In this document: in pieces, positions 17,898-29,916 of the stretch
How positions within the stretch are numbered: position 1 is the stretch's first letter
How the letters are laid out: every line of letters starts with the position of its first letter
Assembly: GCF_963678635.1 (NCBI RefSeq)
Contig: NC_087068.1
Coordinates: forward strand, 17,363,872-17,427,871
Source of the DNA: Symsagittifera roscoffensis
Lineage: Eukaryota; Xenacoelomorpha; Acoela; Convolutidae
Reading direction: 5' to 3'
Length of the DNA: 64,000 nt
Made by a program: the position numbers and the translations under genes
The notes under the pieces: model-generated
What the model was told of the DNA's origin: nothing
The model's database searches: none
Seen by the model: only the letters and a program-made list of their open reading frames with translations

Positions 17898-18320
17898 TGC
17901 CTGTAACAACAATATATCTATCAACAACAAACGGGGGGTTGAATCACATCTTGTCTGGGGGGATGATTTCTGATTTTTTACTTTTTTACTGTTTTTGGTT
18001 TTTTTCGGTTATTTTTTATGTTTTTTGTTTTTCTTGGGTACTATACTACTTTTTGTTTGGTTTTACTTATCTCTTTAAATGTTTTTGGTCACCAACCGCT
18101 CAGGGGACGAGGGGACGGCCGATCCCCCCACCCTTCCTGGTTCGTGAATTTTCGGTCTTAACTAGGTTAAAAAACTATTCACGGCAATTCGGAAGGCCTC
18201 CGCGATCCGAACTACCCTTCCGCCCCGGCGGTTTAGGCCTATTAAGGGCGTTAATGTGAGCATCCGCTCGGCGCGGAGTGCTCGTTAACGGTTCTGCCGG
18301 TCATGATGTTAAAAAAGAAT

Positions 18321-18337
18321 AACACCCAGGAGCGCCA
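18321..18337 (-). promoter_or_regulatory. Primer-binding site of copy A1
   Basis: The sense strand reads TGGCGCTCCTGGGTGTT, starting 12 bases after the LTR end. It begins with TGG, as expected for pairing with a tRNA 3' CCA end. It is identical in element 2 (54491-54507), whose surroundings differ. The primer tRNA would end in CAGGAGCGCCA; I cannot name it with confidence. Confidence 0.7.
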
Positions 18338-18349
18338 TAAAAACATACA

Positions 18350-18933
18350 TGTAACATTCGCCCGGAAGATACATATCGACGGATAACAAAACTAAGTCTT
18401 AAGACGACTGGCTAGCGTCTAAACAAAGCTTCGCATGTTTTTCACCGTCTCTACCAAGCCAGTACTTTTCGGTGGTCCTTTCTAACATCGGGTCGACAAA
18501 AACGTTACTATTCTTCGGCTTCGACCAGAACGCTCAAATTAACTAGATTACATGCAAAAATAGTGAGCTCATGGCTGGGTCTCAGTATCCCCAGACCACG
18601 AGGTCACTCCTAAAAACAGGGCTACTACTTATTATATTACTATTGTTTTTGTTCAGTAGATAAAAATCATCATCTCCATCGAAGATGGATCAACCCTTTC
18701 CCCCAACTCCTAGCACCTCATCCTTGTCAAAACTAATCAAAATATCAGTTAAATTCAAGTCAGGACATGACAGGATGCTAAAATTCAATACAAGTTCATA
18801 AAAGTCCACGTCCCGAGACCCTTCCGGATTCTTGAATCCGATGAATCAAGCTTCTTAATATCCAGTTCACAATAACTCGGAAGGCTGGGTTTTACCCTTC
18901 ACCGTTGCTCGCAACGGCCTTGTAACTATTGTA
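18350..18933 (-). repeat. 5' LTR of copy A1 (family A LTR, cut at the inversion joint)
   Basis: It begins on the plus strand with TGTAACATTCGCCCGG, the same outer end as the LTR of copy C (54680) and, reversed, copy B (27314). About 584 of the expected 921 bases are present before the sequence switches to plus-strand ORF3. One difference from copy C is visible over this length. It contains a short hairpin at 18675-18689. Confidence 0.9.
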
Positions 18934-21900
18934 TTCAGAGTTCGTGCACACCTCCAAGTCTCTGTTTTGGCCGGACGTCATAATGTTGGCAGCGATCGAC
19001 CTGGATCTACTGCAATCGATATCTATGGCTATAGGGGTGCAAAGGCAGACGGATATGAACCCAATTACGATCGTGTTCGCTGGCATCAATGACCATCTAC
19101 ACAGTAGAGGTTTTCTGAGCAGACTCAGAGATCCTACAACGGCAGAGAACGCTGTATGGCCAGCGATAAAAGATATCCTTGAGTCGATGGGTGAATTGGT
19201 GGATGCGACGAAGGATGGGTCATTCACTAAAGTGACACTGAGAGTAGTATTCGCGTTGTCTCCGGGATATGCACATCTCCCGGATGGACTGAAATTTGTG
19301 TATGCGATTGTGGCCTTACTTTCGGAAGGAAAATATGATGTGATCATATCAGCCCCGAATCGCATGATAGAGATGGAGTACCTGAGGCAACTTAAGGCTG
19401 AACTGCCTGCAGTGTGGTCAGATATCTCAAACGCGATGAGAGGACTCAAGGACCATGCGCTACACATTTTAGTGTTGGACTAGGTGCTGGGGTTGGAACT
19501 GTCCAATTTCAGTCGACAGCTCAAACTGAAACCGGGAATAGACGACGACCATCGAGTGATCGCGGCGATGTCCAATGACTTATGGTTCCGAGCAATGGAA
19601 GTTGCAGGTGAAGACACAAGAAGGAAAAATTCACTAGAGACGAGAGCTCACTTGGAGGCGATGGTTCTGAGAACCAAGCCGGAAGCTAACCAGTGGCTAC
19701 ACCTGAACCCTAGAGTAGCGGCATTGGGTGCAGATGCTTTTGAGCAAGGCCCCGTGATGATCACAAAGATACATGCCTACTTGTTGAAGGAGGTGAACCT
19801 GGCGGAAAATGCCGGGGAAAAGACCGCTGAATTTGTGAACAGAATGTGTCAGATTACTCTGGAAACCTTCTGGACCCGGGAAGTGAAGGGACAGGAGGGC
19901 TTTGAACGGACAGACAGCATGTTGGAAGGGTTGGGAGCCGGATGGACCGCGTCCTTCTTGGCAAAAGTTTACCCGAAAGTCTCGCACTACTTGATAAAAG
20001 AATTCCTCCAAGCAGTAGTGGAAGTATCGATAGTGGAACTAAAAGCCTTGTTCGTGACATTTGGAGCAGAGAGTTTTGTGAAGGGACCGGCGATACTACT
20101 CACCGATGGAACCCAGAACCTGCGGCTAGACGGACTTCTGACATTGATTGCAATTACCCACGGAAACTTGGGAGGACTGATGAAACTGGCACGTTGTCCA
20201 GAGCAGATGAGATAGAGAGTGAGGAACTTGGATATGAAGAAATCCACAGACTCGTGGAACAAGATAAGATACCTGAGACACACTCTTATCCAGTATCTCT
20301 TACAACAAAATCGCTTTGGAACGGGAGGAGACGAGACAATTGAAAGAGAGGAAGATGTTAGACGACATGTTGGAGGCATGCCGCTGTTAACCGATCTGAG
20401 CTTGGCTATGAGAACCGATCCCTTAGCGCTGATCAGAGGAGTCACGGAGTTCGTGACAGTGATCTATGGACCAGCAGTCACGTTTGCGTTCCCTGACGTT
20501 AAAGTGGAAGCATATAGGAGGTCGGTGCTGCACCTGAACCTCATATCGGCAGTGGACGGTAGTACACTGAACTGGTGTGAGCAGCACACATTGCGGGAGC
20601 TCATGAGTGAAGATCTGTTATTCACGAAAATATCGGAGCCAGAGATGACAATCATCAATTTTGACGATCACTTCCGTGATCGCATGCGAGAAGTAGAAAG
20701 AGGACACATTGAAGTGTTTCCAAAGCTTTGGAATCTGAGACCCTATGATAAAACGAATGGTGAAATAACCAGAGTGCCTCGTCTCACTGCAGCATATCAC
20801 AAAGTGAGAGAAGAGACGAAGGACTGGGGCGATTACAAGAAGCTGCCGGAGGCAATCCCTGAATTCCCTCTGATAAGAAGGATGTTGCTCGGAGCAGTCT
20901 CCGTGGTACAAACTCCTAGGTTGAGAGCATTCGAGAGTAGGGAATTTCGTGGGAACGATGGATCCATACTTTGTAGGGAGAAATGCCGCCGTGTTACAAT
21001 GCACACGATTTGCATATACGGATCAAGCAACGAGAAGGCGAATAAGCAACGCCGCGACTCCCAAGCCTGGGAAATTCGACGAGGAATGGACGGGATTAGG
21101 CTTAGCTCCGATGAGGATGAGAGGCAGGACCGAACTGCCTGAAGCCTCATTAATCCTGACTAGTGTGAAAAAGGAGATGAAAATGGGAGGAATAATGCAG
21201 ACGAGAACCTTCCTAGCACCCTTCGGCTGTGAGGAAATCAAAGTGGTCCATGGAGAAGAAGAAGATAGATCGGCCGGTACATTGCTCATACCGATGTTCC
21301 CGGAAGAAGCCGACAATGATGAACAAGGACCCTTGAGCTCGAACAAGGATAAGTCGGAAGGAGATGACGGACAGGGAGGAAGCCGTCAAACCGAAGAACC
21401 CATGCAACAAGATCAAGCTCGTGGGGAAGACGATGCGGCATCGACAGGAGGAACATCCAGCCTGGATTTCAATATCTTCAGTGATCTTGAGAACAATGCA
21501 GATACGTTGGAAACGACTGAGCCAGCGGATGAAGGCATCTCGACACTGGAGCCTCCGTCAGCCTTTATGGAAATGAAACGGAATTTGCCGGAGAGCAGCT
21601 CTCCTGGCAATTCAAGAAATAACGACCAAAGAATCCTCATGGAATCACCCAGGAGGAGAAGAATAGAGGCCTCAGCCAGAGTACCTTTCTTGGGGAGGCT
21701 GCCCAAAGAAGAATGGGAAGTACATCACCGAGACCACGAGAGTAGGACGGGATGCAAATTGGACAGAGTGGCGTTTATGGAATAAGTCTGGACAGTGGTT
21801 CAGAGCTATGGGACCCAGTCCATTCTGAAAACGGTTCTCAACCAACCCTTGATGAGGGAAGTCCTTGACAAGCTTGATGATTGTGAAGGGAGACTGAGTG

Positions 21901-24900
21901 AGTTGTTGATCGACTCGGCCACTGATGAAAGTGAAGCGAATTCTCCCATCAAGATGACACCGCAGGACAATGAAGGAGAGGTGGTGTATCTGTCACGAAC
22001 CAGGAGAGGGACAATGCGATCAAAATTGGTGATTGATAAAATCAATGCGATGAAAATGAAGTTAGGCAGCAGAGTGATGCCGAGGAGAGTCGGAAAGACG
22101 AAGGTCGATTCAGAGATATCGATGAAAGCTGTTAACTCAGCGAAAAGGAAACGAGTCGAGGAGGTCATGGATTTGGGGCAAGGTGATTATCAACTGCCTG
22201 GCACAGATAAAATGTTAACTGATATAGCAATGGTGCCACCCATTTTCATGGCGGGGATAAAGCCAACAGGTTATAAATCCAAAAGGAGTGACCGCACTCT
22301 GACTGGAGCAACCTTAGAAATGGAAATACTCAGCCAATGTGGAGAGAGCACAATGAAAGACTTTCAGCCATCTCCCATGAATCACGGAAAGGGAAGTGTC
22401 GCAGGACAACTAGTACCAGTGGAATATAACCGACTAACAGTGTCGGAGACTGTGTCGATAGATGAACCCACCGGTGGATACATGGAGATGTTAGAATACC
22501 GAAACTCGGCTAGAGGGTATATGATGGCCCTGGAAGATGAAAAAGCCATGGAGTATTATCTGGAAACGATGTTGCAAGGCACCACCCTCAAGCAGAAGGC
22601 GTACGGGACTTTAGCGTCGTCTGACATACAGGCAGAGACGATGGAGCAGTTGGTGAGCCTTCCATGGAAAGCAGTGGTATTCATCGCCTGGTGAAAGATG
22701 GGACTGACTCGCGAGGAATATGATTCAGAAGAAACGAAGAGGTCAAAAGAGGAGAAGGTTTTCCTTATGACGAGCCTGAGGGATCTGATAGTCCGAGAGG
22801 GAGCAGCAGTAGCGTGTGCGAAGCGGAGAGACGCTCTCTGTTTCATTCGATTTCTGATAGAGCAGATTTCAGTACCTGCATTAAACACTTGTGTTAAGAT
22901 GTTGAGGGAAGGCGATGAGCGAGCGAAAGCCTTATTCTTGCTAGCACTGCTGGATATGCAGCAAAGTAAACCGATGAGGGTGAACATGAAAGAACCCGAG
23001 GAATTAGAACCCATGAAAAAATTAGATGAAATCAGGAGATTCTCAAACAAGGAATTGAGACTCGCTAAAGAGTCTATGGGAGCACTGCCGAAGTCCAGTG
23101 AATACTGTGGACCGATCAAGAAGAAATTGTATAGCTACGTATCCGGAATCATAGGGATAGCGTACAACTCTTTCCTGAGTGAAGACATACGCGATTGCTT
23201 CTTCGATTACGAGCAGGCGGTGTTACTAAGATTCTGGACGTCCAGAATTGTAACGATTAAGAGCGTTAACAATCCACAGGCCAAATTGGGACTGGTCTTG
23301 GAAGAAGAGGTGACTGCACCTTCAGTACCAAAATCTGATAAAAGAGTGGAGTTTGGGTTGGGATTCTCAGATGAGTTACTGAGAACGAGCTTGATGGCAG
23401 TGTGGGAATTGATGAGGCCATCATGGTGTCCTAGTCCCAACGCTGACTCAATATTGCGAGCGACACAAGACGAGCAGAGGGAACTGAATGCAGACTGTAA
23501 CCTGCGTGACCTTAATATCATATATAATGTGATGATAACGGCCTCTAGGAGCAACGGAGAAGATAAAGTGGAGTTGCCTGGCTGGGGACCAGAAGACTGG
23601 GTCAAACCTGGTAGCTGTCTGGGGGAAATCTGTGGACTGGATGGTCACGTTTGTGGAGGTCTGGACTGTGTCTGGACTGAGAAACAACACAAGCAATTGA
23701 CGGTATTGTTTGGAAACGTCGTGATGAAAGCAAGAACAGAAACGGAACTGATAGCAGATTGCCATGGAGGAACCGAAGTGAATCTAGTGACTGCACTAGG
23801 ATTCTACAGCATGTTTGGTTCTTTAGTTTGGTCACTATTGAATCTAGAACAGAAACATGAGATGGTCACAGCCATCAGTGTAGAGGTATTCCCAGGAGTT
23901 CTGCAGACTGAGCAGAAATACCTAGGAAAATGGAGGGAAGCAATCGAGACGGAAATGAACATCAGACACAGTGAGACTTATTGTAGACCATCAGGAGCAC
24001 GATATTTGGTGGGTTCGACATTGGCTCCAATGTCCAAGAGCAGATACCCTGTACATTTCGTGGCTGTGGACGTAAAGAGTACGAGAACGATCGTCGATCA
24101 AGCCTTCTCAGTGCCGAAGTGTGTGAGACTGGCGAGAATGTCAGAGAAATCTTACGAGTTGCTATGTAAGATGTTCTCAGCAGTTCCAGAGAGATCCAAG
24201 GAAGAATTGGAGTCAATACTAGGAAAGAAGTTCATGGGATATGTGAGCGGGAACTTCAGTGACTTTGAGAGACAGAAACAGAGAGGATCAACTGTCACAG
24301 ATTACAATGCAGTAGATGAGAATGATGAAGTCCACCGAGTGATGATGGAAGTGGAACCATTACTGGAAGCTTCGGGAAAACGTTAATGGAGGAGCATCAT
24401 GTCAACACATGATGATTTCCCCTGCCATTGCTTACTACAAACATGGTGGTACCCCGGGCGTAGTAATCTGGTGTTGATCTGGGACTGTGGAGAGCTGCTC
24501 TCCATGGGTTTACCAGACTCATCACGGCCCATAACAATCGTGATAGTGGGAGTTATGATGGCAATACAATGGCTGGAAGCTCATTTAAAGTAAAACAATA
24601 GACAGGAGACGCCGACGAGAGAACAGTTACAGGAATTGGATTGTCTAAAAGATTTAGATCTTTGAAAGACAAAAGCAAAAAGGATCAACAGTCACGGATT
24701 ACAATGCAGTAGATGAGAACGATGCAGTTCACCGAGTGATGATGGAAGTGGAACCACTACTGGAAGCTTCGGGAAAACGTAATTGGAGGAGCATCATGTT
24801 GACACATGACGAGTTTCCTTGCCACTGCTTGCTGCAGACCTGGTGGTATCCCAAGCGTAGTAATCTGATGTTGATCTGGGACTCTGGAGAGCTGCTCTCC

Positions 24901-25566
24901 ATGGGTTTACCAGATTCATCACGGCCCATAACAATCGTGATAGTGGGAGTTATGATGGCGATACGATGGCTGGAAGCTCATGTGAGAGAAAATAATAGAC
25001 AGGAGGCACCGACGAGAGAACAATTGCGGAAATTAGATTGTCTAAAAGATTTAGATCTTTTTGAGACAATGTGCAAAATTCTAAACATTCCAATGGAAGT
25101 GAAGAAGATATGGGCAAGAAACCGATTGATGCCATGGTTCAGAGCTAACATGACTGCATGGTTGTACGAATATGCGAAAAAGCATATGTCGAAGCACGGC
25201 AGGGTGTACAGTGAATATCAGTTGGACATTGGAGCAGGAGCTTTCAAGCGAGCTCTCGTGACTCATCGGAATGCAGTGACCACCGCTGTGAAAAGAATTT
25301 CCACGACGAGTGAACGTAGTGGAAAGGAGAAGACAGAGATGTTAAAGGAAGATTTGGAGAGAAACGTGACGTTGTGTCTCCACAACAGCTTCTGCAGGAA
25401 CAGAGAATCTAACGTGGATCCCCTACCTTGTTGCAAACAGAGGGTAGAAGAGCAGAGGTGTTGGAGGACGGCTTCCAGCAGCGTCAGGATAGCTAACGAC
25501 GTGTTGCAGGATACGGAGACTGAGAGTGCAGAGTCAGTATCACAGGAGGAAGAAATGGAACATTGA
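18934..25566 (+). pseudogene. ORF3 remnant of copy B
   Basis: It corresponds to the C-terminal three quarters of ORF3 and is collinear with copy C from about 62755 to 56421. Recognisable marks are GINDHLHS and LSPGY of the second SGNH-like module, a capsid-unrelated helical middle, the Cys/His cluster near 23600-23680, the segment FPCHCLLQT (twice, because of an internal repeat) and the C-terminal CLHNSFCRNRES motif. About seven breaks; not expected to make the full protein. No other family is recognised. Confidence 0.85.
24263..25045 (+). repeat. Imperfect tandem repeat (about 0.4 kb unit) inside the ORF3 remnant of copy B
   Basis: The stretch starting CTTTGAGAGACAGAAACAG near 24260 is repeated about 397 bases later. 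The two arms differ at many positions (roughly 10-15%), more than expected for a simple recent duplication, so the arms look like two family members brought together by recombination. Both arms carry a GAGAGCTGCTCTC palindrome. Confidence 0.7.
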
Positions 25567-26375
25567 CGAATGACCGAAAAACAAGATGCAAAAAGAGACG
25601 AAATTAGAAGAATTTAGAAGTTTTTGAACTTCTAAACGACGAAAAAAGAAGAAAACAAGGGAGTGATGAAGAAAAAGTCAAAACTCAGAATTGTTTTATT
25701 TGTGTGAAAAAACTCAAGTGAGAAACCAAGCAACCAAGTTGTAATTGAAAACTGAAACATTTAGTTGAGTTTTGAAATTGTTGCATTTATAAATTTGCAA
25801 TTTGGTTTTAGTTGAGTGGCTTTAGAGACGCTCACTTACTATTCATTTAGAAAGGCTTAAGCAAAGGAGTATATTTAAATATTCCACCCTACATGACTGT
25901 TTTTAATCAGCTAGGAGAACTGATCACTTTGTGGTGACGTGGAAGGCTTGGGTAATCTGTCGCAGAGGGAGATTGTTTCATTGTTCTTTCTAACCACAGA
26001 GTTCCTTAGTTTTAATATTCAGGACAATGACAAGCAAGATTTCCGAAGGGAAAAAGCATAGTAGGATAATTTTAGCTTGTTGGTTGGCAGGACTGTCCTG
26101 CAAACCAACACCTTTTAACTCTAGGAGAAAAAATTTTAATCGAAACATTGACATTGGAAGTCAGAAAATATGTTTTATCTTTGGTCATATCCTCAATGTG
26201 CAGATTAATGAAAGAGTTTGAAGGCTATAGTGATGTGGTATGATGCCAATTATATTCTGCAGTGAGTCGATGTGACGTGGATAAAAGTAATTTCGTGCAT
26301 TTTGTAAATTCTGTTCGATGACACTGTATCTATTTTACGAACATTGCGTGATTCAATGAGGACATTGACCGGACT
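25567..26375 (+). other. 3' UTR of copy B
   Basis: About 0.8 kb between the ORF3 end and the PPT. It matches 55613-56420 of copy C in reverse and, in its first part, copy D (30309-30951) and the second unit at 32050-32700. No gene was seen. It holds one strong hairpin (26080-26108). Confidence 0.75.
26080..26108 (+). other. 3' UTR hairpin, copy B
   Basis: TTGGTT-G-GCAGGAC-T-GTCCTGC-A-AACCAA forms a long, nearly perfect stem. It is present in copy D (30822-30850), the second unit (32571-32599) and copy C (55878-55906). The one stem change in C keeps pairing as a G:U wobble on the sense strand. Confidence 0.65.
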
Positions 26376-26387
26376 GTCCGGGGAGTA
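26376..26387 (+). promoter_or_regulatory. Polypurine tract of copy B
   Basis: GTCCGGGGAGTA lies directly before the LTR start TGTGACATTCG. It is identical in copy C (55601-55612) and in element 2 (33827-33838). It is the expected priming site for plus-strand DNA synthesis in LTR elements. Confidence 0.75.
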
Positions 26388-27314
26388 TGTGACATTCGAC
26401 CAGAGTTGACAAAATGCAGTCTCTGCAGATTTCGAATTTTTAGCAGTGAACCTTCCGAGTTAATGATTTTGAAGGATTAACGACGTTATTCGGATGATTA
26501 GCAGAACGGTGAAGGTCAGGATATTCCCGTATTTTAAAATTTTAAATTTTCGAAGTGATGACGTAACATTTCTGAGAAACGTCAGAAACGGCCATTTTGG
26601 CAAGAGAAGCTGAAAAGCAACAGAACAACATTAGTTGCGATAGCAAGAAGAACAAAAATTGTGATAGAAAAACAACAACGAATCGCGGAATTGACAGAGA
26701 ACGTTCCGAGTTGCAACTATTGTGTCGCTACAATAGTTGCAAGGCCGTTGCGAGCAACGGTTAAGGGTGGAAGACAGCCTTCCGGGTTACGGAGAAGTCA
26801 AGTTTAACGTGCTTGATTCAGTGGATTCAAGAATCCGGAAGGGTTTCGGGACTGAGACTTTTATCCTTTTACATAAACTTTTAGCTTCCTGTCATGTCCT
26901 GATTTGAATTTAATTAACAACTGGATTCATTTTGATAAGGATGAGAAGCTAGGAGTCGGGGGAAAGGGTTGATCCATCTTCGATGGAGATGATGATTTTT
27001 ATCTACTGAACAAAAACAATAGTAATATAGTAAATAGTAGTAACCCTGTTTTTAGGAGTGACCTCGTGGTCTGGGAACACTGAGACCCAGCCATGAGCTC
27101 ACTATTTCTGCATGTAATCTAGTTAATTTGAGTGTTTTGACCGAAGCCGAAAGCAGTAACGTTTTTGTCGACCCGATGTTAGAAAAGACCACCGAAAAGT
27201 ACTGGCTTGGTAGAGACGGTGAAAAGCATATAAAGCTCTGTTTAGACGTTAGCCAGTCGTCTTAGGACTTAGTTTTATTTTCCGTCGATATGTATCTTCC
27301 GGGCGAATGTTACA
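26388..27314 (+). repeat. 3' LTR of copy B (family A LTR, 927 bases)
   Basis: It starts TGTGACATTCG and ends CGAATGTTACA, so the ends are near-perfect inverted repeats of each other (TG...CA). Inside are a 13-base-stem hairpin (26711-26742), a second adjacent hairpin (CCGTTGC/GCAACGG) and the TCCATC-TTC-GATGGA hairpin (26973-26987). It is diverged from the LTRs of A1 and C but has the same layout. Confidence 0.88.
26711..26742 (+). other. Conserved 13-base-stem LTR hairpin, copy B
   Basis: TTGCAACTATTGT and its exact complement flank a 6-base loop. The same stem with a different loop is at 55250-55281 in copy C. Its partner in A1 is cut by the inversion joint at 18933. Confidence 0.6.
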
Positions 27315-29916
27315 AAGAGCCCTGTTCCTGTTATGAAGAGAGCCGAAAGGAACAAGAGAGAAGGATCAAAAACAGTCGATAGGAATATGTTAGCTTAATT
27401 AGCTTAATCAATTGAAATCCTGTTGTAGCCTGATGAGTCAATTCCCCTTGTTAATCTTTATTGGAAAAATAAATCTTGTCTTCGCTTTATTTTTTTGTAA
27501 GCATTCCCTGTACAAATCTGTAAATCTATGTTTTCTTTTTAATTAAATTGAAGTTGGTTTTAATTAAATTGAAATTTTTTTTAATTAAATTTTTTTAAAT
27601 ATTTAAAATTGAAGTTGGTTGAGCCCTGATGCATCATGAATTGGTTCTCGAGATTTCTCTATGCAGACCGAATCAGTTACAAGCCTAATTTTGTAGTGGC
27701 TATGTTTTGCAACAAGAAGAATTGCTGTAGGACTGAAGGACGCACCCCTGAAGCTGAAAGAATAAAACTAATTGGACATAATCAGCAGAATTCTATGGTG
27801 CTGACAATAGGAGAGACTAAAATAGTCAAGGATAGTAGATGCAGCAGGATACTGAAGTGTTTGTCGGAAAATTTAACGCAAAAGCCAAGATGAAACGTTG
27901 AAAGTGAATTGTTGATGAATGGTAAAAATCGAGGTTTGATTGACTTTGGGAAACTGTGGGAAGCCAATTCGGACCGTCTGCTTGAATCTTGTAGGTTACC
28001 GTGAGTTGAGTTTGACATTCCAGATCTTTGGATTGTCTTGAATGCTCGTTTGGAGTTGAAATACTGTGTAGAGACTGGCAACTAGAAGATTAGTAAATGG
28101 GAGATCATTAGAAACTGATAAAATTAGGATCAAAAGCTTGACCAGTCCTGGAGAAAATGGCTTGCGTACTTTTTTAACCAATAGATAGGAACGCAAGCTA
28201 ACTTATCCTTTCTGATCGCAAATCTCTTTGCGAATAATAGTGGTCAGAGTTTGTTCAGCTGGTGTTTGACATGACCATGAAAAATGATGTTTAAGATCAT
28301 AAGACGAGTAAACCAACAGCCACGTAGCAGTTGGTAATTGAGTAGACTGTCTTTCTTAGTGTAAATCAGAGTGGTTTATTCATTGCACGAAGAAGAGATG
28401 CGATGTTTGTCCTGAGTTATATAGTCAGGGGTTTGAATGAGTAGGCTACAGCCATAGAAAAAGGAAACTGAGAGTTACATGAGTAAACTTAAACGATTTA
28501 CCCAATATATCTAAAAAGAGCTTCCTGTCACAAATAGGAAGACGAGAAAAAGTAAAAGATTCGCGGTTAAGAAGATGGAAAATAACTTGACCTCAACGAG
28601 CTTCTTCAGTTATTAAAAATGCCTAACATAGTTCTTTCCTATCCATTTTGGTGGGATGTGGGTACAATGAGAGCTATTTGCTAGGCAAGTATTACAGAAT
28701 TTAGCCATTAAGAGTCAATGAACGTAGTTTCAAATTTTTTTTCAGGAAGAGTCATAATAATTGTTCACGCTCAAATTTGATTTTTCCCGAAAAAACTTTG
28801 CTCAAAGGATGACTGAAATTTTGGCCATCTCTACTTTCGCCTACGAAAAGAAAGATGGAGAAAAGACAGTTTCGAAGTATTTAAAAAAAAACATTTTCTG
28901 CTCCTTGTTCGGCTGTAAAGTTTCCATCTTATAATATATCGGCTTACAGGCCTTTTTGAGAAGTTTGAGAAGAAAGTTTTTTTTCAAGACAAATTGAGGA
29001 TAATTTCTGGTTGATTAATTTTTTCGATTTTGTTTCTACGGTTTTCATCTTTATTTTTGTCGGTTAGCTTGTCCTGCTCTGTATGGGTTTTATCACATGA
29101 AGCGCAATAGTTCGTGTTGCCCCTCTTGGTTAAGTTTTGTAATTCCTGTCCTGATATTTATGCAAATTTTTACACAAATGAAGCGTAGTGTTTTATTACG
29201 AAGATTTTTACCTTAGTCGCAAAGACAAGTGCTCTTTTGGTTGCACGTTTGGTTTATATCAATTTAGAAGCATATGCTGCTTCCTTAGTTTTGGCTAGTG
29301 TTAGGTTTTATTTGAAAAAACAAACAGGTAATATGAAAATGAATGGGATTCGTTATTTTATATATTTTTTGCGACGCTCTGTAAAATTTTTGTACTTTAC
29401 ACAAATTTCAATTTTGTTCAAAAACTACTGTTCTGATTTTCAAAAAAAATAGTACAAATGGAAAAATCGGCCGCTCTTCTATTTGCCTATATATTTCGCT
29501 AGTCCCTTTTTTTGCCCCACGTTCTGCGGCATTTAAATGTTTCCGTAGGGGGGTTTTTGACCTAATTGTTTTCAATTTTCTCAAATATTAAAAGCACAAA
29601 TCCGAGATGAAAGTTTCAATCAGAAGAGCAAATCTTGGCACTTTTTTCCTTCTCAAGCGGCTTTTCCCTAAATTCGGTAGAAAAAAGTTGGGGCCGCAAA
29701 CATACCCATTTTTTGACATTTTGGTTAATTTAATTTTTTTTTCGAACACTAACATGCGAAATTGTAGATTAAGGATTCAACCGAAAGCAAAAAAACCAGT
29801 TGTGTGACTTTTTGCGCAAAAGATTATGCCTTACGTTTTGTAAAAAAATGAATATCATTAGAAAAGGTCCAATTTTTAAAGTGTTGCCGGTTTTTTGAAA
29901 ACTTTTTCCCCCAAAA
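27315..29916. other. Unassigned interval
   Basis: 2.6 kb between the end of copy B and the start of copy D, with nothing I can name. It is AT-rich, with TTAATTAAATTGAA repeats at 27540-27610 and long A/T runs from 28740 on. Short open frames (for example 85 codons at 27636-27893) show no recognisable motif. It may be host DNA or an old unrecognised repeat. Confidence 0.5.

Larger units (their letters stand above)
15375..18349 (-). other. 5' leader of copy A1
   Basis: About 3 kb between ORF0 and the 5' LTR with no gene that I can support. It holds a dispersed 14-base motif array (16155-17800), a palindrome with a nearby TATA-like box (17871-17897), a stretch that is A-rich on the sense strand (17960-18080) and, next to the LTR, a block partly conserved with the leader of element 2 (18170-18337). 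This is a plausible place for packaging signals and structured RNA. Confidence 0.7.
1..18933 (-). mobile_element. Giant Ty3/gypsy LTR retrotransposon, family A, copy A1 (3' end beyond left edge)
   Basis: Seen: on the minus strand the order is LTR (18350-18933), primer-binding site, leader, ORF0, gag-protease, pol, a short spacer and the first 5.4 kb of a very long third ORF. The PR-RT-RNase H-integrase order and the GPY/F motif after the integrase place it in Ty3/gypsy (Metaviridae). Its left end lies outside the window. By comparison with copy C (offset about 59,989 bases) its 3' LTR would end roughly 5.3 kb to the left, giving a whole element near 24-25 kb, several times the usual 5-8 kb. 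ORF0, gag and pol look whole and ORF3 has about one break. Its LTR shows one difference from copy C over about 580 bases, so it is young. Its 5' LTR is cut short at an inversion joint with copy B. Confidence 0.9.
18934..27314 (+). mobile_element. Family A element, copy B: 3' half only, broken, plus strand
   Basis: It holds an ORF3 remnant (starting at the level of the second SGNH-like module), 3' UTR, PPT and a full 3' LTR ending CGAATGTTACA at 27314. There is no gag or pol. It is clearly more diverged from A1 and C than these are from each other: the LTR differs at many places, so it is an older copy or a different subfamily. About seven breaks in ORF3. It sits head to head with A1. Confidence 0.88.

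Noticed and set aside
27636-27893. 85-codon open frame as a host gene
   Set aside because: No motif, no codon bias to support it and no flanking gene structure.
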